Positions 1 through 9,812 of a stretch of 64,000 nucleotides of DNA are shown here, one piece after another. The DNA is from Mesorhizobium sp. C432A (GTDB lineage Bacteria; Pseudomonadota; Alphaproteobacteria; Rhizobiales; Rhizobiaceae). The stretch covers positions 62,001 through 126,000 of the forward strand of contig NZ_CP100470.1 of the NCBI RefSeq assembly GCF_030323145.1, read 5' to 3'. Both the position numbers and the translations under genes were made by a program. Numbering within the stretch: position 1 is the first letter of the stretch; every line of letters starts with the position of its first letter. The notes below the pieces were generated by a model. That model was not told the origin of the DNA. It made no database searches and saw nothing but the letters and a program-made list of their open reading frames with translations.

Positions 1-1245
1 ATGCGTGTTTGTGCAGTAGCTGTAATTCTTTTGTCTCTCCTGCTTGTACCGGCAGCAGCACGTGACATAACCGTTGCGACGTGGAATCTGGGGTGGCACG
101 TGGACAAGGCCACTGCGGCGACCTGGATCTCGAAATGCGATGGTCTGTTTGAAAAGGACACCACCAGCGGCGTCTGGAAGCCCTCGGCTAGCGGAACGGG
201 CATTCCTGGCTGGCAGGTCAATTTTCGTGAGAAGGTCGAATGGGATTGGACTAAATTCCCGGTGTGCGATGTCTACAAGGATCGCTCCTTCGATACTGTG
301 CCAGTGACTGTTGGCGCGTATGACAAGCGGCTACAGCAGCTCAATGACTTTATACAGAACACCATCCCCGCCGATGTCTACGCTTTTGAAGAAGTGAGTG
401 GGGAGCAAGCCGTTCGAGAGGCCCTGCCGGAGGGGGGGAACGGTTACAACGTCTGCACTTTCTCTGACTTCAAGGTTCAGCGCCTTGCGGTCGCGTGGAA
501 GGCGGAGCTTGGTGAGTCGGTTGCCTGCACGGTCGAACCGCAACTGAGCCTCCCTGACAATCCGGAAGAAGACCAGCCGCGTCCCGGCTTATCGATTGAC
601 CTGAGGATCGACGGAGAGCTGGTTCGCGTTCTGGTCGTGCACCTAAAATCGTCCTGCGTATCGCCGCTAGAGGCCAGCGGAGACCTGACAGACGGTAATG
701 ACCGCGACTGCAGGATTCTGCAGCAACAGATCGTTCCAATTGAAAGTTGGGTTGAGGACCGGTTCAGCGGAGCGGATAAAGTCATTCTGCTTGGGGACTT
801 CAACCGGAACTTCTGGCACGAAGTGCACGAAACAGGTCCAGTCCGTACGGATGGCAGCTCACCGCACACTCCTCTGCCAGCCGGCGTACTGGTAAAGGAC
901 CTGTTCGGAGAAGTATTCGATGATGACCCGGCTGCGACAACCGTGACGCTGCTTCCCGAAGAATGTCCGATAAACGCGATGACAATGGCGCTCTGCCACA
1001 AGGGCGAAACAGAGATTTTGAGCGCAGACGAGAGAAAGCAACTCGGCCATTCCGAGAACCTTGGATGTCGGAACCCCTTGGGGCTAGATCATATTCTTAT
1101 CAGCCGTGGCATCTCGAGCGCGCATCCAGCCACACATATCGCGATAGGCGTGTTTGGGGGGACAAAAGCCGCCAGCGAAACGCACCCAGATCCCGTGCTC
1201 GCGATTTCCGACCATTGTCCCATGGTGGCGAAACTCACGCTCTAA
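1..1245 (+). CDS. Secreted endonuclease/exonuclease/phosphatase (EEP) family protein
   Basis: A 414-aa protein with a clear Sec signal peptide at residues 1-20 (hydrophobic core, then AAA before Arg-Asp), so the start at base 1 fits, although no upstream ribosome site can be seen. EEP-fold motifs are present in order: TWNLGWHV (strand 1 with Asn), FEEVSG (metal-binding Glu), LLGDFNRNF (GDFN motif), GLDHILIS and a C-terminal ISDHCPM (catalytic SDH). The family contains Mg-dependent phosphodiesterases (DNases, phosphoinositide phosphatases, sphingomyelinases); the substrate here is unknown. The signal peptide implies a periplasmic or secreted enzyme. It stands alone, with a gap to the next gene. 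Confidence 0.8.
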   Translation: MRVCAVAVILLSLLLVPAAARDITVATWNLGWHVDKATAATWISKCDGLFEKDTTSGVWKPSASGTGIPGWQVNFREKVEWDWTKFPVCDVYKDRSFDTVPVTVGAYDKRLQQLNDFIQNTIPADVYAFEEVSGEQAVREALPEGGNGYNVCTFSDFKVQRLAVAWKAELGESVACTVEPQLSLPDNPEEDQPRPGLSIDLRIDGELVRVLVVHLKSSCVSPLEASGDLTDGNDRDCRILQQQIVPIESWVEDRFSGADKVILLGDFNRNFWHEVHETGPVRTDGSSPHTPLPAGVLVKDLFGEVFDDDPAATTVTLLPEECPINAMTMALCHKGETEILSADERKQLGHSENLGCRNPLGLDHILISRGISSAHPATHIAIGVFGGTKAASETHPDPVLAISDHCPMVAKLTL

Positions 1246-1681
1246 GGAGTCCAACTCGATTGGTGCAGCTTGACGGCATTTGAAGTAGGCCGCACCGAGA
1301 CTGGCCGCAGATATCTGACTCGCTACCCGAACGGCTACCCGAGGTTTGGGGTGAACACTCAAGCCGCAGACATGGCAGCGCCTGATCGATGACAGTCCAA
1401 GCAGGTTAGTCGCCTGAGGCTTCACAAACAACTCCAAAGATGTACAAAGCAGCGCCATTCTGCGATCGCGACATTGTTACAAATAATACCATCATCCCCG
1501 CTTCGCATCACGCTGCCCGTCGTATGGTCCAGCGATTCAGACGGAAGCCCACCACTTCAGTTCCGGCGCCGAAACCGATCTGAAGCGGCTTTTTACCCTT
1601 ACAGTGGATAATTTCACTTCTTCCAGTTGACTCCGCAGTAGCACAATCAGAGTATTAACATGGGAGCGGGGTGATCTTCTA
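1246..1681. other. Intergenic stretch without a convincing gene
   Basis: 436 bases between the EEP gene and the lipoprotein gene. Short ORFs occur on both strands, but none has a plausible ribosome site or a recognisable domain; the minus-strand ORF at 1084-1458 mostly lies over the EEP gene. No tRNA, repeat or strong hairpin was seen. Confidence 0.4.
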
Positions 1682-2581
1682 ATGCGCAACTGGTTGTCAG
1701 CAGCACGGTTTTGCCTGCCAGCACTTTTCCTTGCGTCTTGCGCATATCCGCCCGACGTTCACGATTACTCGCGGGTTGACACCTATGATATCGTGAAGCG
1801 AATTCGATGCGAAATGCGAGACGCGTTGAGAGCCGAAATCAAGACGATTATTGAGGACAACGATAAGCCGCTGAACATCTCTCTTGAAAGCGATAGAGAC
1901 TATCTCTTGTTACCTACAAGACGGATTGTTGGACAGGCAAAAACCTACATCGATCGTTACGGAAAAGCGATAGTTGGCTACGATTTCGCTTTTGATATCA
2001 AAGAGAACGATAACGCAGATGCAAGCCTCGATCTGCTGCACACCTTTTCAGGTGGAACGCTTGGCTTCAAGTTGGGCGGACACAACAACCTCGAACGAAA
2101 TTCCATTGAACAGTTTCGGGTTCTGGACAGCTTCTGGGGCCTAGGTACCGGAGTGGGTGACGACTATTGCGACGCCCAGAATCGAGATGTGAAGATACAT
2201 TGGGAGTATCCCATCACCGGACGCCTGAACTTGATCAACTACGTCGAGAAGTTCCTCGATTTTAACCAATCCGGGAACCTTGCTCCGAAGGAAGGAGGGA
2301 GTGAGATCTCGACCTACAGCGTCACTCTTAAGTTCACCACCGAGCTTGAGGGGAAAATTGGCTCGACTCTTACTGTGCCGACTAAAAGTCGGAACTTTGA
2401 GGTGACCGGGGCCTCAGCAAACCTCGAAGGCACCAGAAAAGATGAGCACAAGGTCACCCTCGTGTTCCTGCTTCCGAAGGCGGACATCAAATCAATGACC
2501 ATCGCCGAGGAACGCGTGCAGCAGGAACTCGACTATCTGCGTGAGCGTGATGACGTTCGATCTATCGGAGTTGACCGCTAA
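1682..2581 (+). CDS. Putative lipoprotein of unknown function
   Basis: A 299-aa protein. The N-terminus is a type II signal peptide with lipobox LASC (Cys20), so it should be a membrane-anchored lipoprotein. The rest is soluble, rich in charged residues and beta-strand-like alternation (for example SVTLKFTTELEGKIGSTL), with no family I recognise. It is followed after 12 bases by a small ORF with a good ribosome site, so the two are probably cotranscribed. Its role is unknown. Confidence 0.65.
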   Translation: MRNWLSAARFCLPALFLASCAYPPDVHDYSRVDTYDIVKRIRCEMRDALRAEIKTIIEDNDKPLNISLESDRDYLLLPTRRIVGQAKTYIDRYGKAIVGYDFAFDIKENDNADASLDLLHTFSGGTLGFKLGGHNNLERNSIEQFRVLDSFWGLGTGVGDDYCDAQNRDVKIHWEYPITGRLNLINYVEKFLDFNQSGNLAPKEGGSEISTYSVTLKFTTELEGKIGSTLTVPTKSRNFEVTGASANLEGTRKDEHKVTLVFLLPKADIKSMTIAEERVQQELDYLRERDDVRSIGVDR

Positions 2582-2593
2582 GGGAGGAAGTTG

Positions 2594-2920
2594 ATGGCCA
2601 AGGCGCCGATTAGTAACGAAAGTGGCGAAGATAAGCACTTCAGGCCGAAGCTTATGTCGGCCAAGGAGCTGTCATTCGACTTGGAGACCGTGCTGGATGT
2701 GATGAAGGTCATCATTGACGGCGGCCTTGAAGCTGAGTTCAAAGAGCGCGCGTCAGGTAAGCGAAAGATCAAGGCCAAACGCAACGTCGTGAACTTCGTG
2801 AAAAAGTTTCTCGCTGACCATCACAATGCTCGCCTGGATCAGCCGGAAATGGCTACTTTCCGCGAGGCGGTGCGAGTGAATGCCGAATCGCCGAGATGTC
2901 ACGCGAGACGCGGTCGCTAA
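2594..2920 (+). CDS. Small hypothetical protein
   Basis: A 108-aa charged protein that begins MAKAPISNES. I chose ATG 2594 over TTG 2591 because GGAGG lies about six bases upstream. It contains a Lys/Arg-rich central stretch (KERASGKRKIKAKRNV) and no recognised domain. It lies 12 bases behind the lipoprotein gene, suggesting a two-gene unit. No function can be assigned. Confidence 0.5.
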   Translation: MAKAPISNESGEDKHFRPKLMSAKELSFDLETVLDVMKVIIDGGLEAEFKERASGKRKIKAKRNVVNFVKKFLADHHNARLDQPEMATFREAVRVNAESPRCHARRGR

Positions 2921-3334
2921 AGTACTAACGCAACTCGTGGCGTATCGATCCGATAAGCCGTTGTCTTCGGTGCCGACTTAAGCAGCACCGGCTCCATACG
3001 GTGAAACGCTTCTTGATCTCGGCCCTTTTGTCTGACGAGTATCTTTTGAGACATCGGCTGCGTTTGCTCACGTGATGCACCGACCAATGCCTTCCCGCAC
3101 GAAGTCCAGTCGATCGATAAAGGCCACTTCGGCCCAAAGATCGATATGGCGCTTTTCCGGACCGGCTTGTTGAATGACCGCTACGCGGCTGCCGTGCAAC
3201 ATCGCCGGCAGCAGTGTTCACCGTAACTGAGAGCTGCTCCGGGCCCGTTTCGCTATGGGCAAAGGAATATTGTCATGGCCGCGAACTGATCGCTTGTTCA
3301 ACGGCTGGGCCACGCTAAGGTTCGCTTCGGGGGA
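2921..3334. other. Intergenic stretch without a convincing gene
   Basis: 414 bases upstream of the DUF6361-PLD-helicase operon. The minus-strand ORFs here (2925-3221, 3218-3508) have low-complexity Arg/Ser-rich translations typical of shadow frames. The operon promoter must lie here, but I could not pick a convincing -35/-10 pair. Confidence 0.35.
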
Positions 3335-4552
3335 ATGATATTGCTGCAACCGCAACTGGGCTGGGTCTGGCTCTCTCAATCGGAACGCCATGCTGCAGAG
3401 GCTAGTCTCGCCGACGCGGGACCGGACGGTACGCGCGACGAACTTGGGTTCGGCGTGATCCATTTCGCCTATGCCGACCGGTTCTTCCCCGGCACCTCGG
3501 TCCAGCACACCAGCCTACGGTATGTCTGGTTCATCTGCTGGGCGCTGCAGGAGATGGCTGAGCGATCCCCTGGCGGCCTCTTCTCCGATGCAATGTTCGC
3601 TGAGATCGAGGACCGTACCGGTCACAAGCTTCTCGAAAAATACGGTCACAAAGACGGCACCGGGATCATTGGCGGTCGCGTCCTGCGCAAAGGGGGCAGC
3701 CCCGTATCCAAGCCCAGCGGGATCTACTGGAGCGCGCTCAGAACATGGGGACTGCTCGCTCCACTCGAGTCCACCGCAGCTCCGCCGTATCGCAGCGATC
3801 TTACTCGGCATTGGGATCTGCTGACGCGCCGTGACCGCCCAGAGGTCGACGCCAGCAGCGAGCGACGCGCCATCTTCGTCAATCCGCCCGACATGCCGAC
3901 AGGATGGGCGAGGAAGAAGGGAGAGCTCAGTTTCGAGCTAGATCTCGGGACACGGGAGGATGAGAAGATCCGCGCCGGTTGGTCGAAGCTGCGCGATCCG
4001 GAAGGAAACATATCGCTCTTGTCGCGTCTCGCGGAGCGCCGGCAAGCAGCGCCTGCGGCGATCACCAGTCCGGTCGTACGCAAGCTCTGCTCTTCGACAG
4101 AAATTCTGAAGCTCACCCGCGCCGACCAGGCCGCATCGCTCGTCTGCCTGGCGCGCGCCCTTTACATCGCCATGGTCGGCGATCTCAAAAGGGCGGACGG
4201 GTCTACAGTGCGATCGCCTGACCAAATGCTGGCAAGTGCCCTTGGCACCCATAAAGCGAAAGCGCTCGCGTTGGACCTCGACCGTCTCGAACAGGACGAC
4301 GTGCACGCGCTCGGCGGGCTGAAACCCCTCCTCATTGCGGTCCAGCACTGGGTGGCGAGGGAGATGTCCGACTACAGCTATCTTCAACCGACCTTCCTGA
4401 AACGCGAATATGCGCTGAAGGATGATCGCGCGCTGCTGTTGAACGGCTCGGATGATCGACGGAAACCGTGGGAGCCGTTCGAACCATGGCCCCTGACCTA
4501 TCGCTGGGAAAAGGTCTCCGGCTTCCTGAACGAACTGGCGCCGGCGGCATGA
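3335..4552 (+). CDS. DUF6361 family protein, first gene of a putative defence operon
   Basis: A 405-aa protein. Residues about 1-80 carry the DUF6361 hallmark: a WLSQSE opening, then TRDELGFG, an Ala/Asp helix, FFPGTS and an aromatic LRYVWF helix. The family has no known activity and, from memory, often sits beside PLD nucleases and helicases. The start is ATG 3335, immediately after a GGGGG-rich ribosome site. Its stop overlaps the next start (ATGA at 4549-4552), so it is translationally coupled to the PLD gene. The role in the operon is inferred only from context. Confidence 0.75.
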   Translation: MILLQPQLGWVWLSQSERHAAEASLADAGPDGTRDELGFGVIHFAYADRFFPGTSVQHTSLRYVWFICWALQEMAERSPGGLFSDAMFAEIEDRTGHKLLEKYGHKDGTGIIGGRVLRKGGSPVSKPSGIYWSALRTWGLLAPLESTAAPPYRSDLTRHWDLLTRRDRPEVDASSERRAIFVNPPDMPTGWARKKGELSFELDLGTREDEKIRAGWSKLRDPEGNISLLSRLAERRQAAPAAITSPVVRKLCSSTEILKLTRADQAASLVCLARALYIAMVGDLKRADGSTVRSPDQMLASALGTHKAKALALDLDRLEQDDVHALGGLKPLLIAVQHWVAREMSDYSYLQPTFLKREYALKDDRALLLNGSDDRRKPWEPFEPWPLTYRWEKVSGFLNELAPAA

Positions 4553-6378
4553 GCGAACACACCGCCTTCGGCGCGCAGCAGGCCTACTCGGTGTTCGAGG
4601 CGATGCGACCCGACCCTGGTCTCGGCATCGACCGGATGGCATGTCTCACATACTCGCTCGACCTGGTCGCGGTCACCGCGATGCTCATATCGATGACAGG
4701 TGCGGTCGATGAAGAGTTGAGTGGTGGCCCGATGTGCCTCGCCGACGCACTCGGTTCCCTCGGGCCGCGTCTCAGGATTCTCTATCAAAAGGGCAGATTG
4801 CAGCCCGCCCGAAACCATTTCGGGATCCTTCATCTATTCGACGGCGTGTTGCATGCCGTCAGGCCGCAACCCGGTGCCTCCTGGCATCCAAAAGCCCTCC
4901 TCACGCGCTACCTGGGAGATGACAAGTCGATCCAATGGCGGTTCTGGCTGGGCAGTCGCAACCTCACCATCAGCGCCGATCGCGAAGCCGGTCTCTTGCT
5001 GCACGGGATGCCGGCCAGAAAGGGGCAGCGGATTCCGGAGATCGCCCAAATGATCCGCGCCCTGGCCGGGCCGCTCGACTGGCCCGAGGCGATCCTGGTC
5101 GAGCTCGCCGAGCTTCGCTGGCAGGCGCCGGCGGGCGTCAAGTTTCGCAAATTGCACTGGCGTTCGCTCGGCACGACAAAGCACTTTTTCACGCCGCTGC
5201 CAAAGTCCAGGCGTACCCTTGTTGTTAGCCCGTTCGTCAATGCCGGCGGCCTGAAGGCGTTGGCGCCGCGGCCTTTCGGCTCAACCATGGAGTTGCTGAC
5301 GATCCCTACGACCGCCAACGCGCTGGGCGAGCAGGCAGGCATGAAAGTGCGCGTCAACGAACCTCCCCGGCCGGACCAACCAGCGTTGGTGGCCACCAAG
5401 GACGAGACGTCCGAGACGGAAGCGCCCGATCCGATCAGGATGAGTGGACTTCACGCAAAACTCATCCTGCAAAAGAGCGATACCCGCAATCGGCTCTGGA
5501 TCGGTAGCGCGAACATTACGGGCCGTGGGCTTGTCGGCCGCAATGTCGAACTTGTGGCCGAGCTCGATATTGATGATGCCATCGCCGGCACATTCGAAGC
5601 TTTCGTAGAGGCTCAGGAACTCGCCTCTGTCGCGCCACCGAGCGAAGAGACGCTGGAGCGGGAGGCAGCTGCCCGCGCGCTCGATGACGCGCTGCAAGCC
5701 ATTCTCGACTTGGATTTTGTCCTTACCAGCGATGCTGATGGTCTCTACCTCGATGCGTCCGACAGCCTGGATGCATTCCTCGAAGACTACCGGCTTGAGG
5801 CGTGGCTCTTTACGTTTCCGGATTCCGCGGTCGAATGGCCAACGAACTCGCGCCGGATCGTCCTGCGGCCGGGTCAGGTACCCCTTAAGCTGCAGACATT
5901 TCTGGTGAGTTTCCGTGCGATATCGCGAGGCGATCCGGCGGTGAAAAGAGGCTGGGCGCAGGCAGTGCAATTTCCAGGATTCGATGCACCTGCCCGGGAC
6001 CGCGCCGCGACGGCCGCCTATATCGGAGCGTCCAACCTTGCCGTCTGGTTTCGCGGGCGCCTGCAGGGTATCACGCCGACCGAATCCACCACGTGGGCGG
6101 GAGCGGACAAGAACGGCGGCTCCTGGGGTGTCGGCGACGGTCCATTCGGAAATGGCCGGTTCGCTCTGGAAGAAGTGCTCGCGGCCTGGGCTCGCAATCC
6201 CGCGCAATTCGAAGAGCGTGCGACGGCTATTTCCGAGGTTCTGGACGGCTTTCGACTGGATCTTAGCGAGCGCGAGGATGAGGAAGGCGTCGAGGCTTTG
6301 CGACAGCTGGACGAAGTCGATTCCTTCTGGTCCGCCGTGCGCGCCTGCCTTGCCATCGGTGGGCCCCATGTCGCTTGA
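4549..6378 (+). CDS. Phospholipase D-like nuclease-family protein
   Basis: A 609-aa protein with two PLD half-sites. The first has HPK at residues 113-115 and GSRN about 135-138; the second has HAK at 302-304 followed by WIGSANITGRG near 317-327. The H-x-K plus G-S-x-N pattern is typical of PLD-fold nucleases found in DISARM (DrmC) and restriction systems. I started at ATG 4549, which overlaps the DUF6361 stop; the longer frame from 4468 would lie inside the upstream gene. It overlaps the helicase start by 11 bases. Likely role (inferred): nuclease or DNA-binding arm of a defence complex. Confidence 0.78.
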   Translation: MSEHTAFGAQQAYSVFEAMRPDPGLGIDRMACLTYSLDLVAVTAMLISMTGAVDEELSGGPMCLADALGSLGPRLRILYQKGRLQPARNHFGILHLFDGVLHAVRPQPGASWHPKALLTRYLGDDKSIQWRFWLGSRNLTISADREAGLLLHGMPARKGQRIPEIAQMIRALAGPLDWPEAILVELAELRWQAPAGVKFRKLHWRSLGTTKHFFTPLPKSRRTLVVSPFVNAGGLKALAPRPFGSTMELLTIPTTANALGEQAGMKVRVNEPPRPDQPALVATKDETSETEAPDPIRMSGLHAKLILQKSDTRNRLWIGSANITGRGLVGRNVELVAELDIDDAIAGTFEAFVEAQELASVAPPSEETLEREAAARALDDALQAILDLDFVLTSDADGLYLDASDSLDAFLEDYRLEAWLFTFPDSAVEWPTNSRRIVLRPGQVPLKLQTFLVSFRAISRGDPAVKRGWAQAVQFPGFDAPARDRAATAAYIGASNLAVWFRGRLQGITPTESTTWAGADKNGGSWGVGDGPFGNGRFALEEVLAAWARNPAQFEERATAISEVLDGFRLDLSEREDEEGVEALRQLDEVDSFWSAVRACLAIGGPHVA

Positions 6379-9300
6379 GCCCTTCCAGCAGAATACGGTC
6401 GAGGCCGCTTTGCGCGCGCTCAAGAGCGATTCCGGGAGTCGTCGGTTCCTGATTGCGGACGAGGTTGGCCTGGGCAAGACCATATCGTCGAAGTCCGTCG
6501 CTCAGCGCCTCAAAGCACTGCGTGATGGCCCGCTCAATGTTGTCTATCTTTGCCCGAACCTCGACATCGCGTCGCAAAATCTCACCAAGCTGACTACGCT
6601 CGATGTCAGCTGGAAAAGTCCTCCCGATCGACTATCGCTTGCGGCAGCGATGACCGGCACCGAACCGGTGAGCGAGTTCCGTATCTTCTCCTATACACCC
6701 GACACCAGTCTTCCGGGATGGAAAGCCGTGCAACGCGGCGGCAAGGTCGAAGAACGTCAGCTCATAGCATCACTCCTCGTTCGTGTCGCACCGAGATTCT
6801 GGCGACGCCTGAGCTTGCTGGACGAACGAAACGCCCAGGAAGGCCATCACCGGCACTTCGGCTGGAAGCCCAAGGCGCCGAAACATCTCGCTGCCCCGTT
6901 CCGTGCTGCCCTGGTGACCATCATGGGGCTCGATGGCTTCGATCTCGACGCTGAGCTCCGCGCCTGGCTGGACGCGAGGGCAAACGACATTCCGGAGTTC
7001 ATCCTGCGCGCCCGTGCGGCGCTGGCGCTGGTCGCGCTGACGAATCCCGCGACGCGACCACATCTGCTCATCCTCGACGAGTTTCACCGCTATGCCGATC
7101 TCATCCTGCCCAATGACGACACACTGGCCGGTATCAAGGGGGAACGGCAGAAGGTCCAGCGCCTTTTGATCCGGACTTTGCTGGGCGGACACAATGCGCT
7201 CCAGCGTCCTGCACTGTTGCTGATGTCGGCGACGCCCTATCGGCTGTTGCGGGTCGATGGCACCGAGGTCGAGGCGAGCCGATATCGAAGCTTCATCAAG
7301 CTGGTGCGGTTTCTGTTCGGGGACGAAGCCAAGGCGGCGGCCGACGTGGCAGCCGAGCGGATCGCCGAGCACCATCGTTCGCTTCAGGCCAAGGGCGACC
7401 GCAAGGCCGCGCTAAGCACCGTCAAAGCCGCCAAGATGGACGTCGAGGTCGCGCTTCGGCCGATTATCGCCCGCACCGAACGTGCAACGACGATAACCGG
7501 TGAACTGTTCGATCGCCGTTCCCACAACACGGTTGTCGAACCGAACGATCTTCGCGTTTTCCGACATTTCGCGCAGGCTGTCTCGAAGACCATGCCCGAG
7601 ATGAGTGGATGGGTGACAACGCTTTGGTCCTCTGTTCCGTATCCGGCAGAGACGCTGTTCGACTACAAGGTGAGCAAGGTCTTCACCGACCTGCCCAAGA
7701 TCACCAGCGCGCTACCGATCTCGCAGACGGCGCACCCCCAGATCCGCGCGCTCGTGGTCGCCGATGAATCAGTTGATCCGGTGAAGCCACCGCCGGTCGA
7801 TCTCGCCCTGCTCGGCCTGCCGTGGGCCGTCCCGACCGCCCCCTGGTGGAGACTTGGTGGACAGTGGGCGGAGCTGTCCGCGCGCGAAAAGCCCGTCGGA
7901 AAGGCCCTGTTGTTCAGCCGCTATATCGCCACTCCGCTTGCCGTCAGCGCTATGCTCAGCCTCGATGTGCAGCGCCGGCAGAAGGCAATCAAGACGATTC
8001 AACCCTATCTCCGCTACGAGCCGAAGACTCCCTGGCCGCTGATAGCTTCCTTCATGCCCTGGCCCAATCTCGCCGAAGCAATCGATCCGGCGCGCAACGC
8101 CAGCCGCGTGGTGGCGGACGTAGGCGAATTGGCAACAAAGGCGCTAGCTGGATGGCTCGATAAGATGGGGTTTACAATTGCCAAGCGGGAAGAGACCGAT
8201 CGTAAACCTTGGGCCCTGGCTTTCGACATCGAGATGGCGCTCGATCGCACAGGCGGTATCGTCGAGGCACTGCGGCACGTGACCGGTCTGAAGACCCGTA
8301 CCCGGAAATCCTGGCTGAAATACAATCCTCACCAGCTTAAAGGGACGATCTCGAAGTCCGAAGTGAAGCTCCTTGCTATTTGGTTGTTGTCCGCGCCGGG
8401 CATGGTGATCGGAAGGAACCTGCTTCGCCATCAACCCGATCTGCTGCCTGAAGACGAGGGGTTGGCGCACGCCTTCAAATTCTGCTGGCACGATCTGCGG
8501 CCCTATCTTGGCCAGCGCATATTCGGGCCAGCGATCCTGCCGCGGCGCAAGCCCAAAAAGCGCGTTTCCTATCCCGACGCCCTGCGACGCGCTATCCTGA
8601 TCGGCGGGTTCGAGGCAGTGGTCGACGAGCATCTCGCCGTGATGCGCTTGATCGGCGACGCCACGCCGCTCGAACATCTGGGTCAAGCGTTTTTCGGCCG
8701 CGCGGGACGGGTACGCATGCGCAAGGACAAGGTGCGCAAGCCCGAGCGCGTCAGCGTCCACGCGGTGGTCCCCTATGCCGGGGCGGAACGCAGCAAGACG
8801 AAAACGGCAAAGGACAAGAAGCTGCGCTCCGACAGCTTGCGGCGCGCCTTCAACTCGCCGTTCTGGCCGCATGTTCTCGCGACGACCTCCGTCGGCCAGG
8901 AAGGCCTCGATTTCCACGTCTGGTGCGATCGCGTCGTGCATTGGGATCTGCCCCGCGATCCGGTCGACTTCGAGCAGCGTGAGGGCCGGATCGCCAGATA
9001 TGCGAGTCTTTGCGTCCGGCGCTCTCTCGCGAATACCTATGCCACCGCTGGCCTCGAGGCCGGCGCCCGGAAGAGTCCATTCTGGGCCATCTTCGAGGCG
9101 GCTCGTGACGGAAAGAAAGAGGGCATGGGCCTAGAGCGCTGGTGGTCGCCGCCCGCGCATAAACCGATCAGCATCACCTTCGACGTTCGCTTCAGCCAGA
9201 ACGCGGTGCGGCTTAGAGATCTGCAGGAGGATCTGACCCGCTATCGGCTGGCGCTGGGCCAGCCCGAGCCAGGGCTGTTCGAGGACATGATCAAGCATTT

Positions 9301-9397
9301 CGAATTGCAGCCCGGCGAAGCGCGCGCGCTGGCGCTCGACCTTTCGGCGCCGAACACGGAGGCAAAGGCGGGTGGAGTGGAGCATCCGACGCCTTGA
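6368..9397 (+). CDS. Large SF2/SNF2-type helicase of the DUF6361-PLD module
   Basis: A 1009-aa ATPase. Motif I is DEVGLGKT at residues 31-38; motif II is LLILDEFH (a DEFH box); motif III is MSATPYRLL. The C-terminal helicase lobe carries TTSVGQEGLDFH and a motif VI region, DFEQREGRIARY. The DEVGLGKT form is typical of SNF2-like translocases of restriction/defence systems. ATG 6368 sits within the end of the PLD gene, giving tight coupling. Length and composition resemble DISARM-associated SNF2 helicases, but no DUF1998 partner or methyltransferase is present, so this is not a canonical DISARM locus. Confidence 0.8.
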   Translation: MSLEPFQQNTVEAALRALKSDSGSRRFLIADEVGLGKTISSKSVAQRLKALRDGPLNVVYLCPNLDIASQNLTKLTTLDVSWKSPPDRLSLAAAMTGTEPVSEFRIFSYTPDTSLPGWKAVQRGGKVEERQLIASLLVRVAPRFWRRLSLLDERNAQEGHHRHFGWKPKAPKHLAAPFRAALVTIMGLDGFDLDAELRAWLDARANDIPEFILRARAALALVALTNPATRPHLLILDEFHRYADLILPNDDTLAGIKGERQKVQRLLIRTLLGGHNALQRPALLLMSATPYRLLRVDGTEVEASRYRSFIKLVRFLFGDEAKAAADVAAERIAEHHRSLQAKGDRKAALSTVKAAKMDVEVALRPIIARTERATTITGELFDRRSHNTVVEPNDLRVFRHFAQAVSKTMPEMSGWVTTLWSSVPYPAETLFDYKVSKVFTDLPKITSALPISQTAHPQIRALVVADESVDPVKPPPVDLALLGLPWAVPTAPWWRLGGQWAELSAREKPVGKALLFSRYIATPLAVSAMLSLDVQRRQKAIKTIQPYLRYEPKTPWPLIASFMPWPNLAEAIDPARNASRVVADVGELATKALAGWLDKMGFTIAKREETDRKPWALAFDIEMALDRTGGIVEALRHVTGLKTRTRKSWLKYNPHQLKGTISKSEVKLLAIWLLSAPGMVIGRNLLRHQPDLLPEDEGLAHAFKFCWHDLRPYLGQRIFGPAILPRRKPKKRVSYPDALRRAILIGGFEAVVDEHLAVMRLIGDATPLEHLGQAFFGRAGRVRMRKDKVRKPERVSVHAVVPYAGAERSKTKTAKDKKLRSDSLRRAFNSPFWPHVLATTSVGQEGLDFHVWCDRVVHWDLPRDPVDFEQREGRIARYASLCVRRSLANTYATAGLEAGARKSPFWAIFEAARDGKKEGMGLERWWSPPAHKPISITFDVRFSQNAVRLRDLQEDLTRYRLALGQPEPGLFEDMIKHFELQPGEARALALDLSAPNTEAKAGGVEHPTP

Positions 9398-9725
9398 CGT
9401 TATCGCGAGACTTCATCTCAATCCGGAACGACAAGCTTCCCGGCGTCATAGCAGCGATCCTCGGGCGGCCTGCCGTCAACTAATGTTCGAACGCATCGGT
9501 AAACTATCCATTTCCTGGGAAGTCACCCCAAGCGCCCGCCCCCTCTCACGATGCGATCTGTCGAGATGGACGCTTGGATCTCGGACCATCGATTGCACGC
9601 CCATCTCGAATGGCTCCTGCATCGCGTCGACGCAGAAACGCGCCACCGCGAAACTTCCAATTCTCGCTCTTCGGCGAGAAGCAGACGTTGCCGCTTGATT
9701 GACCATCATTTGGCAGCGAGCCTGA

Positions 9726-9770
9726 TTCCTAATCTGTAGGTCACAGGTTCGATTCCTGTCGGGATCACCA
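9726..9770 (+). other. 3' fragment of a tRNA-Arg(CCT): attachment-site scar
   Basis: The sequence reads as the 3' part of a tRNA: loop TTCCTAA (anticodon CCT), 3' anticodon stem TCTGT, variable loop AGGTC, T arm ACAGG-TTCGATT-CCTGT, 3' acceptor strand CGGGATC, discriminator A and encoded CCA. The bases 5' of it do not pair with TCTGT and no D arm exists, so it is not a functional gene. Such fragments mark the far end of an element integrated into a tRNA 3' end. Its orientation places that element to the left, so the defence module at 3.3-9.4 kb would lie inside its right end. Confidence 0.75.
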
Positions 9771-9812
9771 ACGTTTTCAGATGTTTAGTGATTTGTTGCC
9801 GTACTTTTTTGC

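Noticed and set aside
3335..9397. Canonical DISARM system
   Set aside because: No methyltransferase, DrmA helicase or DUF1998 DrmB is present; only the PLD and SNF2-like parts are similar in kind.
9720..9770. Intact tRNA gene
   Set aside because: Only the anticodon loop to CCA is present; the 5' acceptor, D arm and 5' anticodon stem are missing.
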